From: Pseudomonadota bacterium
Lineage (GTDB): Bacteria > Pseudomonadota > Gammaproteobacteria > Xanthomonadales > Rhodanobacteraceae
Direction of reading: 5' to 3'
Assembly: GCA_021794575.1 (NCBI GenBank)
Contig: JAJYQO010000024.1
Coordinates: 37,904 to 101,903 of the forward strand
DNA length: 64,000 nt
Shown here: positions 40,264-52,784 of the stretch, one piece after another
Position numbering within the stretch: the stretch's first letter is position 1
Layout of the letters: the number at the start of each line of letters is the position of its first letter
Translations under genes and position numbers: made by a program
Notes under the pieces: model-generated
The model's input: only the letters and a program-made list of their open reading frames with translations
What the model was told of the DNA's origin: nothing
Database searches by the model: none

Positions 40264-40548
40264 ATGTCGCGCATCGAGATCGACCACCTCCACACCCTGC
40301 CGCCCGACCGCGCGCGCGCGATGCTCGAGGGCATCGCGCAGGATCTGTGCCGGCGCTACGCACTTGCGGCTCAATGGGAAGCAGCCGCCCTGCGCTTCGC
40401 CGGCAAGGGTGTCACGGGCACGCTGACACTGGAGCAGGATCGACTGCGGCTGAGCGCGGATCTGGGGTTCCCGCTGAGCCTGATGCACGCTCCGATCGAG
40501 CGCGAAATCCGCGAACAGATCCGGCAACGCTTCGGCGGCAGCGGCTGA
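40264..40548 (+). CDS. Polyhydroxyalkanoic acid system family protein
   Basis: A 94-residue protein starting [20 protein letters not shown] and ending in [13 protein letters not shown], with the central [19 protein letters not shown] beta segment. This pattern fits the small PHA-system (TIGR02610/PF09650-like) family, which is widespread in Xanthomonads even without nearby PHA synthase genes. It is divergent from the FHA gene and 88 bases upstream of infA. No PHA synthase is in the window, so a role in polymer granules is not supported by context. Confidence 0.75.
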   Translation: MSRIEIDHLHTLPPDRARAMLEGIAQDLCRRYALAAQWEAAALRFAGKGVTGTLTLEQDRLRLSADLGFPLSLMHAPIEREIREQIRQRFGGSG

Positions 40549-40636
40549 GACGGACTGCGCGCCAGTCGCGGCCGCTGTCCGCGCATGGCACAATTGCCGG
40601 CTATTGCGGCCGCGCGCCGCCATCTGCCCCGAGCCA

Positions 40637-40855
40637 ATGGCCAAAGACGACGTCATCGAAATGGAGGGCACGGTTTCCGAAACCCTGCCCAACACTATGT
40701 TCCGTGTGCAGCTGGAGAATGGCCACATCGTGACCGCACACATTTCCGGCCGCATGCGCAAGAATTACATCCGCATCCTCACCGGCGACAAGGTCAAGGT
40801 GGAGATGACCCCCTACGACCTGACCAAGGCGCGCATCACCTACCGCATGAAGTGA
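40637..40855 (+). CDS. infA: Translation initiation factor IF-1
   Basis: A 72-residue S1/OB-fold protein that occupies the ribosomal A site during initiation. The sequence [19 protein letters not shown], followed by [19 protein letters not shown] and [17 protein letters not shown], is nearly invariant among bacteria. The start at 40637 matches the family; an upstream in-frame start at 40604 adds unrelated residues. It is convergent with clpA across a 169-base gap, reminiscent of the clpA-infA neighbourhood in E. coli. Confidence 0.98.
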   Translation: MAKDDVIEMEGTVSETLPNTMFRVQLENGHIVTAHISGRMRKNYIRILTGDKVKVEMTPYDLTKARITYRMK

Positions 40856-40930
40856 TGCCAGGATGTGCCGTTTTCCCGGAATCCGGATTTCGGCACACGG
40901 CGGCGTCCTGCGGATGCAGTTCCCTGTAAC

Positions 40931-40985
40931 GCAATAGCACTCTGGATTCCGGCTCGGCGCCGCGCGCCGGCCGGGATGACGACGC
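40931..40985. repeat. Intergenic palindromic repeat between infA and clpA
   Basis: The sequence CTGGATTCCGGC leads into an imperfect stem, CCGGC-T-CGGCGC / GCGCCG-GCCGG at 40950-40974, and ends GGGATGACG. This 'GGATTCC...GGGATGACG' layout is typical of dispersed proteobacterial intergenic repeats. It lies in a convergent gap and may also act in termination. Confidence 0.5.
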
Positions 40986-41024
40986 CCTGTATCACCACGC
41001 GCTCGTCCTTGGTCAGCCCCGCGC

Positions 41025-43295
41025 TCAACCCACCGTTTCCGCCACTGGCGCGCTGGACTCGGCCTCGGCCACCAGCTTGCCCGCGCTGACGCGCAGCGTG
41101 ACGCGACCGCCCCCGGCCAGTTTGCCAAACAGCAACTCGTCGGCCAGCGGCCGTTTGACCTGTTCCTGGATGACCCGCGCCATCGGCCGCGCGCCCATCT
41201 GCGGGTCGAAACCGTGCTCGGCCAGCCAGTGCCGCGCGTCGGCATCTACGTTGAGACTGACCTGCTTCTCATTGAGCTGCGCCTCCAACTCGATCAGAAA
41301 CTTGTCCACCACGCGCAGGATGTGGTCGAAGCCCAGTGCGCCGAACTGCACGGTTGCGTCGAGCCGGTTGCGGAACTCCGGACTGAAGCTGCGCCGGATC
41401 ACTTCCATCGCGTCGCCAGCGTGGTTCTGCTCGACGAAACCGATGCTGCGCCGCGCCGCCAGCGTGGCGCCGGCGTTGGTGGTCATCACCAGGATCACGT
41501 TCTTGAAATTGGCCTCGCGGCCGTTGGTATCGGTCAGCGCGCCGCGGTCCATCACCTGCAGCAGGATGTTGAACACATCGGGATGGGCCTTTTCGATTTC
41601 GTCCAGCAGCACCACGCTGTGCGGATGTTTGACCACCGCCTCGGTGAGCAGGCCGCCCTGGTCGAAACCCACGTAGCCGGGCGGTGCGCCGATCAGGCGG
41701 CTGACCGAATGCCCTTCCATGTATTCGGACATGTCGAAGCGGATCAGCTCGATGCCGAGCTGCATGGCCAGTTGGCGCGTGACTTCGGTCTTGCCGACGC
41801 CGGTCGGGCCGGCCAGCAGGAAGCATCCGATCGGTTTCTGCGGATTGCCCAGGCCCGAACGCGCCATTTTGATGGCCGCGGTGAGTGTGTCGATGGCCTC
41901 GTCCTGGCCGAACACCACCATCTTGAGATTACGGTCCAGGTTGCGCAGCACGTCGCGATCGGAGGCCGACACCTGCTTCTGCGGGATGCGCGCCATGCGC
42001 GCGACGATGTACTCGATGTCCGGTACGTCCACGCGCGCGCTGCGCGAATCGGCCGGCAGCAGACGTTGGCGCGCACCGGCCTCGTCGATGACGTCGATGG
42101 CCTTGTCCGGCAGCAGACGATCGGGCAGATGCCGCACCGAGAGATCCACCGCCGCTTTCAAGGCCTCGGCCGTGTACTCCACGTTGTGGTGTGCCTCGAA
42201 GCGGCTTTTCAGGCCGGTCAGGATGTCCACGCTTTCGGCCAGCGAGGGTTCCGGCACGTCGATCTTCTGGAAGCGCCGCGCCAGCGCGCGGTCCTTCTCG
42301 AAGATGCCGCGATACTCCTGGAACGTGGTGGATCCGATGCAGCGCAGCTCGCCCGAGGCCAGCACCGGCTTGATCAGGTTCGACGCGTCCATGGTGCCGC
42401 CCGATGCCGAGCCGGCGCCGATGATGGTGTGGATCTCGTCGATGAACAGGATGGCCTTGGGATCCTTGCGCAACTGCGCGATCACACCCTTCAGCCGCTT
42501 CTCGAAGTCGCCTCGATATTTGGTGCCGGCCACCAGAGCGCCCAGATCGAGCGCCCACACCGTGGTGTCCTTGAGTATCTCCGGCACCTCGCCCTCGACG
42601 ATGCGCCGCGCCAGACCCTCGGCCAGCGCCGTTTTGCCCACGCCGGCCTCGCCGACGTAGAGCGGATTGTTCTTGCGCCGACGGCACAGCACGTGGACGG
42701 TGCGCTCGATTTCCTCGCCGCGGCCGATCAACGGATCGATCTTGCCTTGCCGCGCCAGATCGTTGAGGTTCACCGCGTAATCGCCGAGCGGATTGGACTT
42801 GCCCTCGGCGTTCTCGTCCTGCTCACGCTCGGACTGCTGCGCACCGTTCTGGGCTTCGGACTCCAGCTTGGCGATGCCGTGCGAGATGTAATTGACCACG
42901 TCCAGCCGGACCACTTCCTGCTGGTTGAGGAAGTACACGGCATGCGAATCCTTCTCGCCGAAGATCGCCACCAGCACGTTGGCGCCGGTAACCTCTTTGC
43001 GGCCGGAGGACTGCACGTGATAGACCGCACGCTGCAGCACGCGCTGGAAGCCCAGTGTGGGCTGCGTGTCGCGCTCATCATCGGGCGGCAGCACCGGCAC
43101 GGTCTGCGCAATCACCTCGCGTAGGTCGTGCTCCAGTTTGGCCGGATCGGCACCGCAAGCGCGCAGCGCGGCAATGGCTGCAGCATTGCCCAGTAGGGCC
43201 AGCAGCAGGTGCTCGACCGTCATGAACTCGTGACGGTGCTCGCGCGCGTCCTTGTAGCACTGGCCTATGGTGAGCTCGAGATCCTTGCTGAACAT
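41025..43295 (-). CDS. clpA: ATP-dependent Clp protease ATP-binding subunit ClpA
   Basis: AAA+ unfoldase that feeds substrates to ClpP. The 756-residue product (E. coli 758) has the N-domain ([20 protein letters not shown], about 1-145), AAA module 1 with Walker [10 protein letters not shown] and Walker [11 protein letters not shown], and AAA module 2 with [15 protein letters not shown] and [13 protein letters not shown]. The ClpP-docking loop is IGF (RRSIGFVEQ). The ATG at 43295 with AGAGGT upstream was chosen over a longer frame from 43499, which would read through a repeat-rich gap. clpS lies upstream on the same strand, 182 bases away. ClpP itself is not in the window. Confidence 0.97.
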   Translation of the reverse strand: MFSKDLELTIGQCYKDAREHRHEFMTVEHLLLALLGNAAAIAALRACGADPAKLEHDLREVIAQTVPVLPPDDERDTQPTLGFQRVLQRAVYHVQSSGRKEVTGANVLVAIFGEKDSHAVYFLNQQEVVRLDVVNYISHGIAKLESEAQNGAQQSEREQDENAEGKSNPLGDYAVNLNDLARQGKIDPLIGRGEEIERTVHVLCRRRKNNPLYVGEAGVGKTALAEGLARRIVEGEVPEILKDTTVWALDLGALVAGTKYRGDFEKRLKGVIAQLRKDPKAILFIDEIHTIIGAGSASGGTMDASNLIKPVLASGELRCIGSTTFQEYRGIFEKDRALARRFQKIDVPEPSLAESVDILTGLKSRFEAHHNVEYTAEALKAAVDLSVRHLPDRLLPDKAIDVIDEAGARQRLLPADSRSARVDVPDIEYIVARMARIPQKQVSASDRDVLRNLDRNLKMVVFGQDEAIDTLTAAIKMARSGLGNPQKPIGCFLLAGPTGVGKTEVTRQLAMQLGIELIRFDMSEYMEGHSVSRLIGAPPGYVGFDQGGLLTEAVVKHPHSVVLLDEIEKAHPDVFNILLQVMDRGALTDTNGREANFKNVILVMTTNAGATLAARRSIGFVEQNHAGDAMEVIRRSFSPEFRNRLDATVQFGALGFDHILRVVDKFLIELEAQLNEKQVSLNVDADARHWLAEHGFDPQMGARPMARVIQEQVKRPLADELLFGKLAGGGRVTLRVSAGKLVAEAESSAPVAETVG

Positions 43296-43363
43296 CGGTG
43301 TGACCTCTCGTATCAGCTTGCAAAACTCATGGCGTCCTGCCACGACTTGCAAGCAAACGGTCG

Positions 43364-43450
43364 CGGCAGAGCCGCGCCACTTCTGTCGCGACAAGCGCTG
43401 CGCGCCGGTCGCGGCGGCACTTCCTGTGCCGGAGCGGTTGAGGCCGCTCC
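43364..43450. repeat. REP-like palindromic element between clpS and clpA
   Basis: It contains GGTCGCGGC/GCCGCG-type inverted motifs, a TGTCGCGACA palindrome, a second GGTCGCGGC copy and a clean stem GGAGCGG/CCGCTCC with a 6-base loop at 43431-43450. The motif set resembles GGAGCGGCTTCAGCCGCGAC-type REP elements of Xanthomonads and pseudomonads. It separates clpS from clpA and could reduce read-through into clpA. Confidence 0.5.
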
Positions 43451-43477
43451 AATGGATGCCGCCGATATGGAGCCAGC

Positions 43478-43807
43478 TTAGAGCTTTTCCATATCGCAAA
43501 GTAAGGGATGCTGGTGCGCGCGCGCGTACTCGTTGACCTGGTTGACCTTGGTCTCAGCGACCTCGCGCGTGAACACCCCGCACACACCCTTGCCGCGGTG
43601 ATGCACATGCAGCATTACCTGCACGGCGCGCTCCTGGTGCATGCCGAAAAACACGCGCAACACCTCGACCACGAACTCCATCGGCGTGTAGTCATCGTTC
43701 AACAGCACGACCTGGAACATCGACGGGCGCTGCAGTTCGGGCTTGGCGGTTTCGACCGCAATGCCGTGTTCATGCTCGGATTCGGGATGTGGATCTTGGG
43801 ATGCCAT
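43478..43807 (-). CDS. clpS: ATP-dependent Clp protease adaptor ClpS
   Basis: Binds the ClpA N-domain and delivers N-end-rule substrates. The 109-residue product has an acidic, flexible N-terminus ([14 protein letters not shown]), the [20 protein letters not shown] segment containing the family's substrate-pocket Asn-Asp-Asp, and [17 protein letters not shown]. The start at 43807 matches the family length. It precedes clpA on the same strand, the usual order, but with a palindromic repeat in between. Confidence 0.96.
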   Translation of the reverse strand: MASQDPHPESEHEHGIAVETAKPELQRPSMFQVVLLNDDYTPMEFVVEVLRVFFGMHQERAVQVMLHVHHRGKGVCGVFTREVAETKVNQVNEYARAHQHPLLCDMEKL

Positions 43808-43953
43808 GGCTGCAGAGTGGCGGATCGGAACACTGCGTGACAGTTGCCGCGCACAGTCTGCCACCGTCGCACGCAGGCGTGGTGAGCGCGCGACTGCGGC
43901 GCTGCCTGCGTACCGCGACGGATGGCACAATGCGGGCGGCCGAGGAGATTGCA

Positions 43954-44436
43954 ATGCCGCATGACGAAACCGAGCAGGTATGGCGCCCGCGGGTGACCGT
44001 GGCGGCCGTGGTGGCGCGCGGCGAACGCTTTCTGATGGTCGAAGAGGATATCCGCGGCGCGCTCTGCCTGAATCAGCCAGCCGGGCATCTCGAGGCAGGC
44101 GAAAATCTGGTCGATGCGATGCTGCGCGAAACGTTGGAGGAAACCGGCTGGCAGGTGCGTCCACTGCACTTCGTCGGCGTGATGCCATGGATCAATCCGC
44201 GCCATGGTGACACCACGCTGCGATTCACCTTCGCCGCCGAGCCGATCCGGCGTGATCATCGGCGCTCGCTGGATGCCGGTATCGTGCGCGTGTTGTGGCT
44301 GAGCCGCAGCGAAATCGCCGCGCAGTCGCAGCGCTTGCGCACGACGCTGGTACTGGCCAGCATCGATGCCTGGCTGGCCGGCCGGCGCCTGCCGCTGGAC
44401 ACGATCGGCCGCCTGCATGACGCGCAGCCATCCTGA
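43954..44436 (+). CDS. nudJ: NUDIX hydrolase, NudJ-like phosphatase
   Basis: A 160-residue NUDIX enzyme; E. coli NudJ hydrolyses thiamine pyrimidine pyrophosphate and nucleotides. The NUDIX box G-x5-E-x7-R-E-x2-E-E-x-G is intact as [20 protein letters not shown] followed by TGW (about 44-66). The start [10 protein letters not shown] has GAGGAG seven bases upstream. Its stop lies one base before mnmA, and nudJ-mnmA-hflD is the gene order of E. coli (reading towards hflD), so the name rests partly on context. Confidence 0.85.
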   Translation: MPHDETEQVWRPRVTVAAVVARGERFLMVEEDIRGALCLNQPAGHLEAGENLVDAMLRETLEETGWQVRPLHFVGVMPWINPRHGDTTLRFTFAAEPIRRDHRRSLDAGIVRVLWLSRSEIAAQSQRLRTTLVLASIDAWLAGRRLPLDTIGRLHDAQPS

Positions 44437-44437
44437 G

Positions 44438-45541
44438 ATGCGCATCGCGGTCGGGCTTTCGGGCGGCGTGGATTCCTCGGTTGCCGCCCTGCTGCTGCAG
44501 CAGGCCGGGCATGACGTCGAGTGCGTTTTCATGCGCAACTGGCGCGGCGATGACGACGATCCGCACTGCCGCGCCGAAGCCGACCGCAGGGACGCCGTGG
44601 CCGTGGCCGGGCGGCTGGGCCTGCGCTTCCACGTGCGCGACTTCTCGGCCGAGTATCTGCGCGACGTGTTCCGGCACTTTCTCGACGAATACGCGCACGG
44701 CCGCACGCCCAATCCGGATGTGCTGTGCAACCGCGAGATCAAGTTCAAGGCGTTCCTGGAGGCCGCGCTGGCGCTTGGCGCAGAGCGCATCGCCACCGGC
44801 CACTATGCGCGCGTGCGCGAAACGGATGCGGGGTTGCAACTGTTGCGCGGCGTGGATGAAGGAAAAGACCAGAGCTATTTCCTGCATCTGCTCGGCCAGA
44901 CGGAACTTGCGCGCACGCTGTTCCCGCTCGGTGAACACCGCAAGAGCGAGGTGCGCGCGCTGGCACGCCGGCACGATCTGCCGACCCAGGCCAAGAAGGA
45001 CTCGACCGGGATTTGCTTTATCGGCGAGCGTGATTTCCGCAGCTTCCTGGCGCAGTACCTGCCGACCCAGCCTGGACCCATCGTGGACACCCGCGGGCAC
45101 CGGCTGGGCGAGCATCCTGGCGCGCTGTACTTCACCCTGGGCCAACGCGAAGGCCTGGGCCTGGGCGGGGTGGCGGGCGCCGATTCGGGCGCCTGGTACG
45201 TGGTCGGCAAAGATGTCGCGGCGAACACCCTGATCGTGGCGCAGGGCGATGCCGGCCGCTGGCTGGATGCGCGGCGGCTGCAGGCGGCCGGGCCGCACTG
45301 GGTCGCCGGCCGTGCGCCGGCCGCTTCGTTCCGCTGCCTGGCGCAGATCCGTTACCGCCAGCAGGCGCAGCCATGCACGGTCGATGTCGACACGGCCCGC
45401 TGCCGCGTGCGCTTCGATGCGCCGCAACGCGCACCCGCACCGGGCCAGGCCATCGTGTTCTATGACGGCGCGATCTGCCTGGGTGGCGCTACCATCGAGA
45501 CCAGCGACGCCGCCTATGGCGGGCTCGCCGCGGCGCCCTGA
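44438..45541 (+). CDS. mnmA: tRNA-specific 2-thiouridylase MnmA
   Basis: Inserts sulfur at C2 of the wobble uridine in tRNA-Lys, -Glu and -Gln. The 367-residue product has the PP-loop [15 protein letters not shown] (about 6-20), catalytic Cys in [14 protein letters not shown] (about residue 94) and the second Cys in [14 protein letters not shown] (about 190). The start [10 protein letters not shown] at 44438 matches the family and follows the nudJ stop by one base; an ATG seven codons upstream overlaps nudJ. The terminal beta-barrel region includes [15 protein letters not shown]. Confidence 0.97.
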   Translation: MRIAVGLSGGVDSSVAALLLQQAGHDVECVFMRNWRGDDDDPHCRAEADRRDAVAVAGRLGLRFHVRDFSAEYLRDVFRHFLDEYAHGRTPNPDVLCNREIKFKAFLEAALALGAERIATGHYARVRETDAGLQLLRGVDEGKDQSYFLHLLGQTELARTLFPLGEHRKSEVRALARRHDLPTQAKKDSTGICFIGERDFRSFLAQYLPTQPGPIVDTRGHRLGEHPGALYFTLGQREGLGLGGVAGADSGAWYVVGKDVAANTLIVAQGDAGRWLDARRLQAAGPHWVAGRAPAASFRCLAQIRYRQQAQPCTVDVDTARCRVRFDAPQRAPAPGQAIVFYDGAICLGGATIETSDAAYGGLAAAP

Positions 45542-45593
45542 GCGGTTCGTTCCCGCGCAGCCCTCCAGTTCCCTTTACGCCAGAGCCCTCTCG

Positions 45594-46232
45594 ATGACCG
45601 CCGACCGCTCGGAAGAACGCACCCTCGCACTGGCTGGCCTGTTCCAGGCATTGGCGCTGGTGCGCACCCTGGCCACCCAGGGGCAGGCTGACGCGGCGTC
45701 CTACGCCAGCAGTATCGGCAGCGTGTTGCGCATCGATGCGCCCAGCGTGGCGGCGGTATTCGATGGCGTCGGCGGCGTGCGCCTGGGACTGCAGACCCTG
45801 CAGCGCGAACTCGAGGGTCGGCAGGTGGACGCCGCGACCCGGCGCATGGCGCTGACCGTGCTGCGCATCGAGCGCCGGCTGATCGGTGATCCGCCGCGCG
45901 TCGAGCACCTGCAGCAGGGACTGCGCGATGCGCAGCGCCAGGCCGAACACTTCGGCAGCGTGGATCACCCGACGGTCATCGCACGGTTGGCCGGCCTGTA
46001 CGCAGACACGCTCAGCAGCCTGCGGCCGCGCGTGCTGGTCACCGGCAATGCGCAGATGCTCAACCAGCAGGTCACCGTCGAGCGCATCCGTGCCGCACTG
46101 CTGGCGGCGGTGCGCGCGGCGGTGCTGTGGCGGCAATTGGGCGGCACGCAGTGGCGTCTGCTGCTGCAGCGGCGGCAGACGCTGATGGTGGCGCGCGGCC
46201 TGCTCACGCGCGCCACGCTCGATCAGGGCTGA
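45594..46232 (+). CDS. hflD: HflD-type lysogenization-regulator homologue
   Basis: A 212-residue helical protein of the HflD (YcfC) family, located directly downstream of mnmA as in E. coli, where purB follows. Recognisable segments are ALAGLFQALALVRTLATQG at the N-terminus and SLRPRVLVTGNAQMLNQ near residue 140. In E. coli it interacts with lambda CII, but its housekeeping role is not established. The last 10 bases overlap the convergent LysR-type gene. purB is missing here. Confidence 0.88.
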   Translation: MTADRSEERTLALAGLFQALALVRTLATQGQADAASYASSIGSVLRIDAPSVAAVFDGVGGVRLGLQTLQRELEGRQVDAATRRMALTVLRIERRLIGDPPRVEHLQQGLRDAQRQAEHFGSVDHPTVIARLAGLYADTLSSLRPRVLVTGNAQMLNQQVTVERIRAALLAAVRAAVLWRQLGGTQWRLLLQRRQTLMVARGLLTRATLDQG

Positions 46233-47152
46233 GCCGCAGGTGGCGGCGCATCCAGAACGCGCAGCCTGACCAGTCTTTTCGCCACGCCACGCAGGAGATC
46301 GGCGAACGCGGCCAGATCGTCGCGCCACGGCGTGGCGTCCCGCCAGTACAGCGCGATGACGCGACCCGGCGCCTCGCCTTGAATGCGCGCCAAGACGATA
46401 TCCGGCATCGAGGCCAGGCGCGCGTGCGCCAGCGCCGGTACCAGCGCATGGCCGCCGCGCAAACGCGTCAATGCGGCCAGGCTCTCCAGGCTGACATCCT
46501 GCACGTGGCCGGCGCCGTCGCCGTGGCTCTCGGCCATCAGCGTGGCCGCGGTCGCATCGAGCCTGCGCAGGTCGATATGGCGACGGCCGGCCAGCGGATG
46601 ATCGGCGCGTAGCATGATTTCCCAGGGCTCGAAGAACAGCGGCATGACCGCGACGCCGCTAGGCGGATCGAACACGGGCGCCAGCACGGCGTCCAACTCG
46701 GCTTCGTACAGCCGGCGCAACAAACCCTTGGGCTTGCCTTCCGAAAGACTCAGATGCGCACCCGGAAACCGTTGTGGAAAGGGCGCCACCAGGTGCGGCA
46801 GCAGATACGGACCCAACGAGGCGGGAACTCCCAGACGCAGCTCGCCACCAAACGCGACGTTGCCGGCGCGCGCCATCTGCTGCAGTTGTTCGGCCTCTGC
46901 CAGCACGGCGTCGATCTGCGCCAGCAGGCGGCGCCCGCCCGCCGTGGGCAGCACCCGGCGCCCCCCGCGCTCGAACAACGGCGTGCCTAATGACGACTCG
47001 ACCTTCTGCACCTGGTGCGACAGGCCCGACGGGCTGATGTGCATGGCGCGCGCCGCGCTATTGAAACTACCCGCACGCTGCACCGCCTGCACCAGCGCGA
47101 GATCACGCAGCGACACCGCTGCCAATACGGTCGAAATCATCGAACGCTGCAT
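46223..47152 (-). CDS. LysR-type transcriptional regulator divergent from acnA
   Basis: A 309-residue regulator with an N-terminal winged helix (SLRDLALVQAVQRAGSFNSAARAMHISPSGLS; the helix-turn-helix is about residues 28-48) and a periplasmic-binding-type effector domain (about 100-300, with GELRLGVPASLGPYLLPHLV). Family members usually activate a neighbouring divergent gene in response to a small metabolite. Here the neighbour is acnA, 159 bases away, so control of aconitase is plausible but not shown. The effector is unknown. The start at 47152 has an alternative at 47140; the gene's end overlaps hflD by 10 bases. Confidence 0.85.
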   Translation of the reverse strand: MQRSMISTVLAAVSLRDLALVQAVQRAGSFNSAARAMHISPSGLSHQVQKVESSLGTPLFERGGRRVLPTAGGRRLLAQIDAVLAEAEQLQQMARAGNVAFGGELRLGVPASLGPYLLPHLVAPFPQRFPGAHLSLSEGKPKGLLRRLYEAELDAVLAPVFDPPSGVAVMPLFFEPWEIMLRADHPLAGRRHIDLRRLDATAATLMAESHGDGAGHVQDVSLESLAALTRLRGGHALVPALAHARLASMPDIVLARIQGEAPGRVIALYWRDATPWRDDLAAFADLLRGVAKRLVRLRVLDAPPPAAQP

Positions 47153-47311
47153 GTGATCCGATGCGATTGTGCCGGAAGGACGTTCGGCCCATGCTATCGC
47201 GCCTGACCACGATCTTGCGCCCGCGCGGCAACGCGATATCCGGCGCTTGCGGCGCGTCGCGGCCCCCGGGCGCGATCGCTGTGCCCCCTTTCAGTCCAGC
47301 AGGAGCCCGCC

Positions 47312-49993
<2,682 letters not shown>

Positions 49994-50001
49994 AACCGTG
50001 C

Positions 50002-50028
50002 GGCCTCCGGCACGCCGCGCCGGAGGCC
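50002..50028. terminator. Bidirectional hairpin between acnA and the sulfotransferase gene
   Basis: A perfect 10-base stem, GGCCTCCGGC (50002-50011) with GCCGGAGGCC (50019-50028), around a 7-base loop in the 40-base gap between convergent genes. No T-run follows on either strand, so it would act with low or Rho-assisted efficiency. Confidence 0.6.
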
Positions 50029-50033
50029 ACACT

Positions 50034-50915
50034 TCAGCTCATCGAAACCCGCAACTGCTGTTCGGGCGTCCCGATCTGCCGGCGCGCGCTGGCGTAATCG
50101 CATAGTGTCGACTCGATCCAGCTGCGCGTGTCCGGGCCGAACAGCCGTTCGTACTTGCGTTCGGGCGTTCCCACCAAGCCGCTGTTCTCGCGGCGACGCC
50201 AGGGCGCATGATCGACACTGCTGACGCGGCTGCCAGGCTGCGCAAGCAGCGGCTGCGCCGGGTCCAGCTCGAGAAAGTCGCGCAGCGCGCGCCAGGTACC
50301 GTCGAAATCGCGCGTCAGATCTTCCAGGCACAGCAGAAAGTGCCGCGGATGCTCGCGATAGTTCAGCGAGATGGACAAGGCCCGGTTCCAACGCCGCGCC
50401 CAGGTCACCACGCCGCCCGCGAAATCCGGCCACGGCTGGTGCAGATCGGCATCGATGATCGAGGCCAGCACGTCGCGTCCGGAACGAATGACATGCACGA
50501 AGCGCGCATCCGGCACAGCCGCGATGATTTCGTCGAGATAAAGCAGATGCTGCGGCGTCTTTTCGATCCACGCACTGCATTGCGCACGCGCTGCCACGGT
50601 ATCCAGCATCGACACGAAGCGACTCGCACAGGCATGCACCCGCCAGGGCGCCGGTCGGCGTCGGGTCAGCTGGTTCTGACGCTCGAGCGTGCGCAGACAG
50701 CGGCGCCCGCGCGACTGCGCCAGATTCATGCGACGGTGATACCAGCGCCGGCCCTTGCCGGCGTAGGCATCGCCCCAGCGGGCATGGGTGCCACCGTACA
50801 AGGCCTCGAAAAAATCGGTTTCGGGCAGCGTGCAGACTTCCGGATGACGGGCGATCAGTGCCTGCACCACGGTAGTGCCGGAGCGCGGACAACCCACGAC
50901 GAAGATACGTTTCAA
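50034..50915 (-). CDS. Sulfotransferase family protein
   Basis: A 293-residue cytosolic enzyme of the PAPS-dependent sulfotransferase superfamily. The 5'-phosphosulfate loop is FVVGCPRSGTTVVQALI (about 5-21) and the 3'-phosphate motif is FVHVIRSGRDVLASI (about 140-154); the usual aromatic/basic substrate region between them is present. Acceptor specificity (carbohydrate, lipid or peptide) cannot be inferred. No sulfate activation or polysaccharide genes adjoin it. Its stop converges on acnA. Confidence 0.85.
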   Translation of the reverse strand: MKRIFVVGCPRSGTTVVQALIARHPEVCTLPETDFFEALYGGTHARWGDAYAGKGRRWYHRRMNLAQSRGRRCLRTLERQNQLTRRRPAPWRVHACASRFVSMLDTVAARAQCSAWIEKTPQHLLYLDEIIAAVPDARFVHVIRSGRDVLASIIDADLHQPWPDFAGGVVTWARRWNRALSISLNYREHPRHFLLCLEDLTRDFDGTWRALRDFLELDPAQPLLAQPGSRVSSVDHAPWRRRENSGLVGTPERKYERLFGPDTRSWIESTLCDYASARRQIGTPEQQLRVSMS

Positions 50916-50990
50916 GCCAAGTCTCCAGTCAGCCCCTCCTGGAGTAACGCCGCCGCTCGGTACTGGTTGACCGCGCGGCTGCGTACCTGA

Positions 50991-52556
50991 TTACTGCTTC
51001 TCGCCGGCAGCGTCAACCGCCAACGTGCTGCGGTAGAAACGGTCGAGATCGGCGTGATACGCGCTGAGCGCCTGCGGGTTGAGGTAGATCATGTGGCCCG
51101 AGTCGTAGAAGGCGAACTCGACGTGGCTGCGCAGCTTCGGCTCCAGCATCATGTGATCGAGGTCGTACTCGGTGGCGAAATACGGCGTGGCCAGATCGAA
51201 ATAACCGTTGGCCGAGAGCACGCGCAGGTAGGGATTCTTGCGCAGCGCAGCGCCCAGATCGCCGGCCACATAAGGCAGCGGCAGCTTCCAGCCCGAGCCC
51301 GGCACGGCGTGATGCCAGTCCCACTCGCCGATGGTCTTGTCGTTCATCACCTTGTACGGCCGCTCCGAGTGGTACTTCAGCATGTTGTCGATATACCAGT
51401 TGAAGGCGGTGGTGAAGCCCGGCGAAACAAACTGGTCGGAGGGATCGAAATCGGGTGTCGAGCCGATGGCATTGATGTCCAGCCCCGCGTAACGGCCGTC
51501 GTAGCGGCCGATGCTTTCGCGCTCGGGCAGCATCAGTTCCTTGCGGAAGTTGCTGGCCTCGACGCGCAAGTTGGCGCGCTTGATGTACGCGACCGGCAGC
51601 CCGGTGTACTGGTGCAGCTGCTCGGCGATGGCGTCGCGTTGCGCTGCCGGCAGGTTGTCACCCTGCGCCAGTGCCTGCGCGTACGGTCCCAGCGCGAAAG
51701 ACTGCACTTTGGCCAGCAGCGCCGGCAGGTCGTTGCCGGGGTTGCCCGGCAGCTTGTGGTGGTACCAGGCCAGCGCGGTGTAGGTGGGCAGGTACAGCTC
51801 GTACTTGGCGTCCGAGCCCGGCATCAGCAGGCCGTAATTGAGGATGGAGGACTGCAGCACCACGCCGTTGACGCTGATGCCCTGGTCCTGAAGATACTCA
51901 GACAATGCGGCGGAGCGCGTGGTGCCGTAGCTCTCGCCCAGCAAGAACTTGGGCGAATTCCAGCGGTTGAACTGGGTCAGGTAGCGCTGGATGAACTGGC
52001 CGAAGGATTTCACGTCCTGATCGACGCCCCAGAACATCTTGTCGGTGCCCTTGCCCACCACACGGCTGTAGCCGGTACCCACGGCATCGATGAACACCAG
52101 GTCGCTGGCATCCAGCAGGCTGTCGTGATTGGGCACGATGGCGTACGGCGCGGGCGGCGTGGCGCCGGCGTTGTTGAGCGCCACCTTCATCGGGCCGAGG
52201 CCGCCCAAGTGCAGCCAGATCGAGGACGAACCCGGCCCACCGTTGTACAGAAATGTGATCGGCCGTTTGGCCGGATCGCGCACGCCGTCTTTGGTGTAGG
52301 CCACGTAAAACATGCTGGCCACCGGCTCGTTCTTGTCGTTGCGCAGCAGGATGGTGCCGGCGGTGGCGGTGTAGCGGATGTCCTGGTTGCCGATGCGCAC
52401 GCTACCGTGGGTGACCACCTCGCGTTGTTTCGGCACCGGCGCGGCATGCGCCTCGCTCTTGGCTTCGGGGGTTGCTGTGGAATCGGCTGCGTAGGCGACG
52501 ACAGGCAGCAGGCTGGCGGCCAGCAGCAGGGGCAGGATCTTGCGTTGCAGCTTCAA
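50991..52556 (-). CDS. S10 family serine carboxypeptidase-like exported peptidase
   Basis: A 521-residue exported hydrolase of the serine carboxypeptidase (S10) family, which removes C-terminal residues from peptides at acidic pH. It has a Sec signal peptide (MKLQRKILPLLLAASLLPVV, cleavage near AYA-A) and the catalytic triad in FLLGESYGTTR (Ser), NGYFDLATPY (Asp) and YDSGHMIYLN (His), with the oxyanion NGGPGSSS motif near residue 105. Length and motifs are typical of bacterial S10 proteins. Its upstream gap of about 230 bases is shared with the divergent fadD. Confidence 0.9.
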   Translation of the reverse strand: MKLQRKILPLLLAASLLPVVAYAADSTATPEAKSEAHAAPVPKQREVVTHGSVRIGNQDIRYTATAGTILLRNDKNEPVASMFYVAYTKDGVRDPAKRPITFLYNGGPGSSSIWLHLGGLGPMKVALNNAGATPPAPYAIVPNHDSLLDASDLVFIDAVGTGYSRVVGKGTDKMFWGVDQDVKSFGQFIQRYLTQFNRWNSPKFLLGESYGTTRSAALSEYLQDQGISVNGVVLQSSILNYGLLMPGSDAKYELYLPTYTALAWYHHKLPGNPGNDLPALLAKVQSFALGPYAQALAQGDNLPAAQRDAIAEQLHQYTGLPVAYIKRANLRVEASNFRKELMLPERESIGRYDGRYAGLDINAIGSTPDFDPSDQFVSPGFTTAFNWYIDNMLKYHSERPYKVMNDKTIGEWDWHHAVPGSGWKLPLPYVAGDLGAALRKNPYLRVLSANGYFDLATPYFATEYDLDHMMLEPKLRSHVEFAFYDSGHMIYLNPQALSAYHADLDRFYRSTLAVDAAGEKQ

Positions 52557-52784
52557 GGCGGTCTCCTTCGAGCGGGTTGCGCGCGATGATCGGCGCAGTC
52601 CGGATTAGAGAAGGCGCCACCGGCGAGGTTCCCCGACCCTGCCATTGGTCATGGTCGGCGTAAGTCTTTCGCACGCGATGCGCGTGGCGGATGGCGCGCT
52701 GCCCCTTGCCCGCGGCTTCACGGCCATGCTGCAATCGAGCCATACGGCATGCGCCCGGCGCCCGCCCGCCAACACGAGGATCCC

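Noticed and set aside
38248-40548. A 766-codon plus-strand open frame
   Set aside because: Its long N-terminal part is antisense to serC and the FHA gene and is rich in Gln, Arg and His, typical of GC-rich antisense frames. Only the last 94 codons, from 40264, are a real gene.
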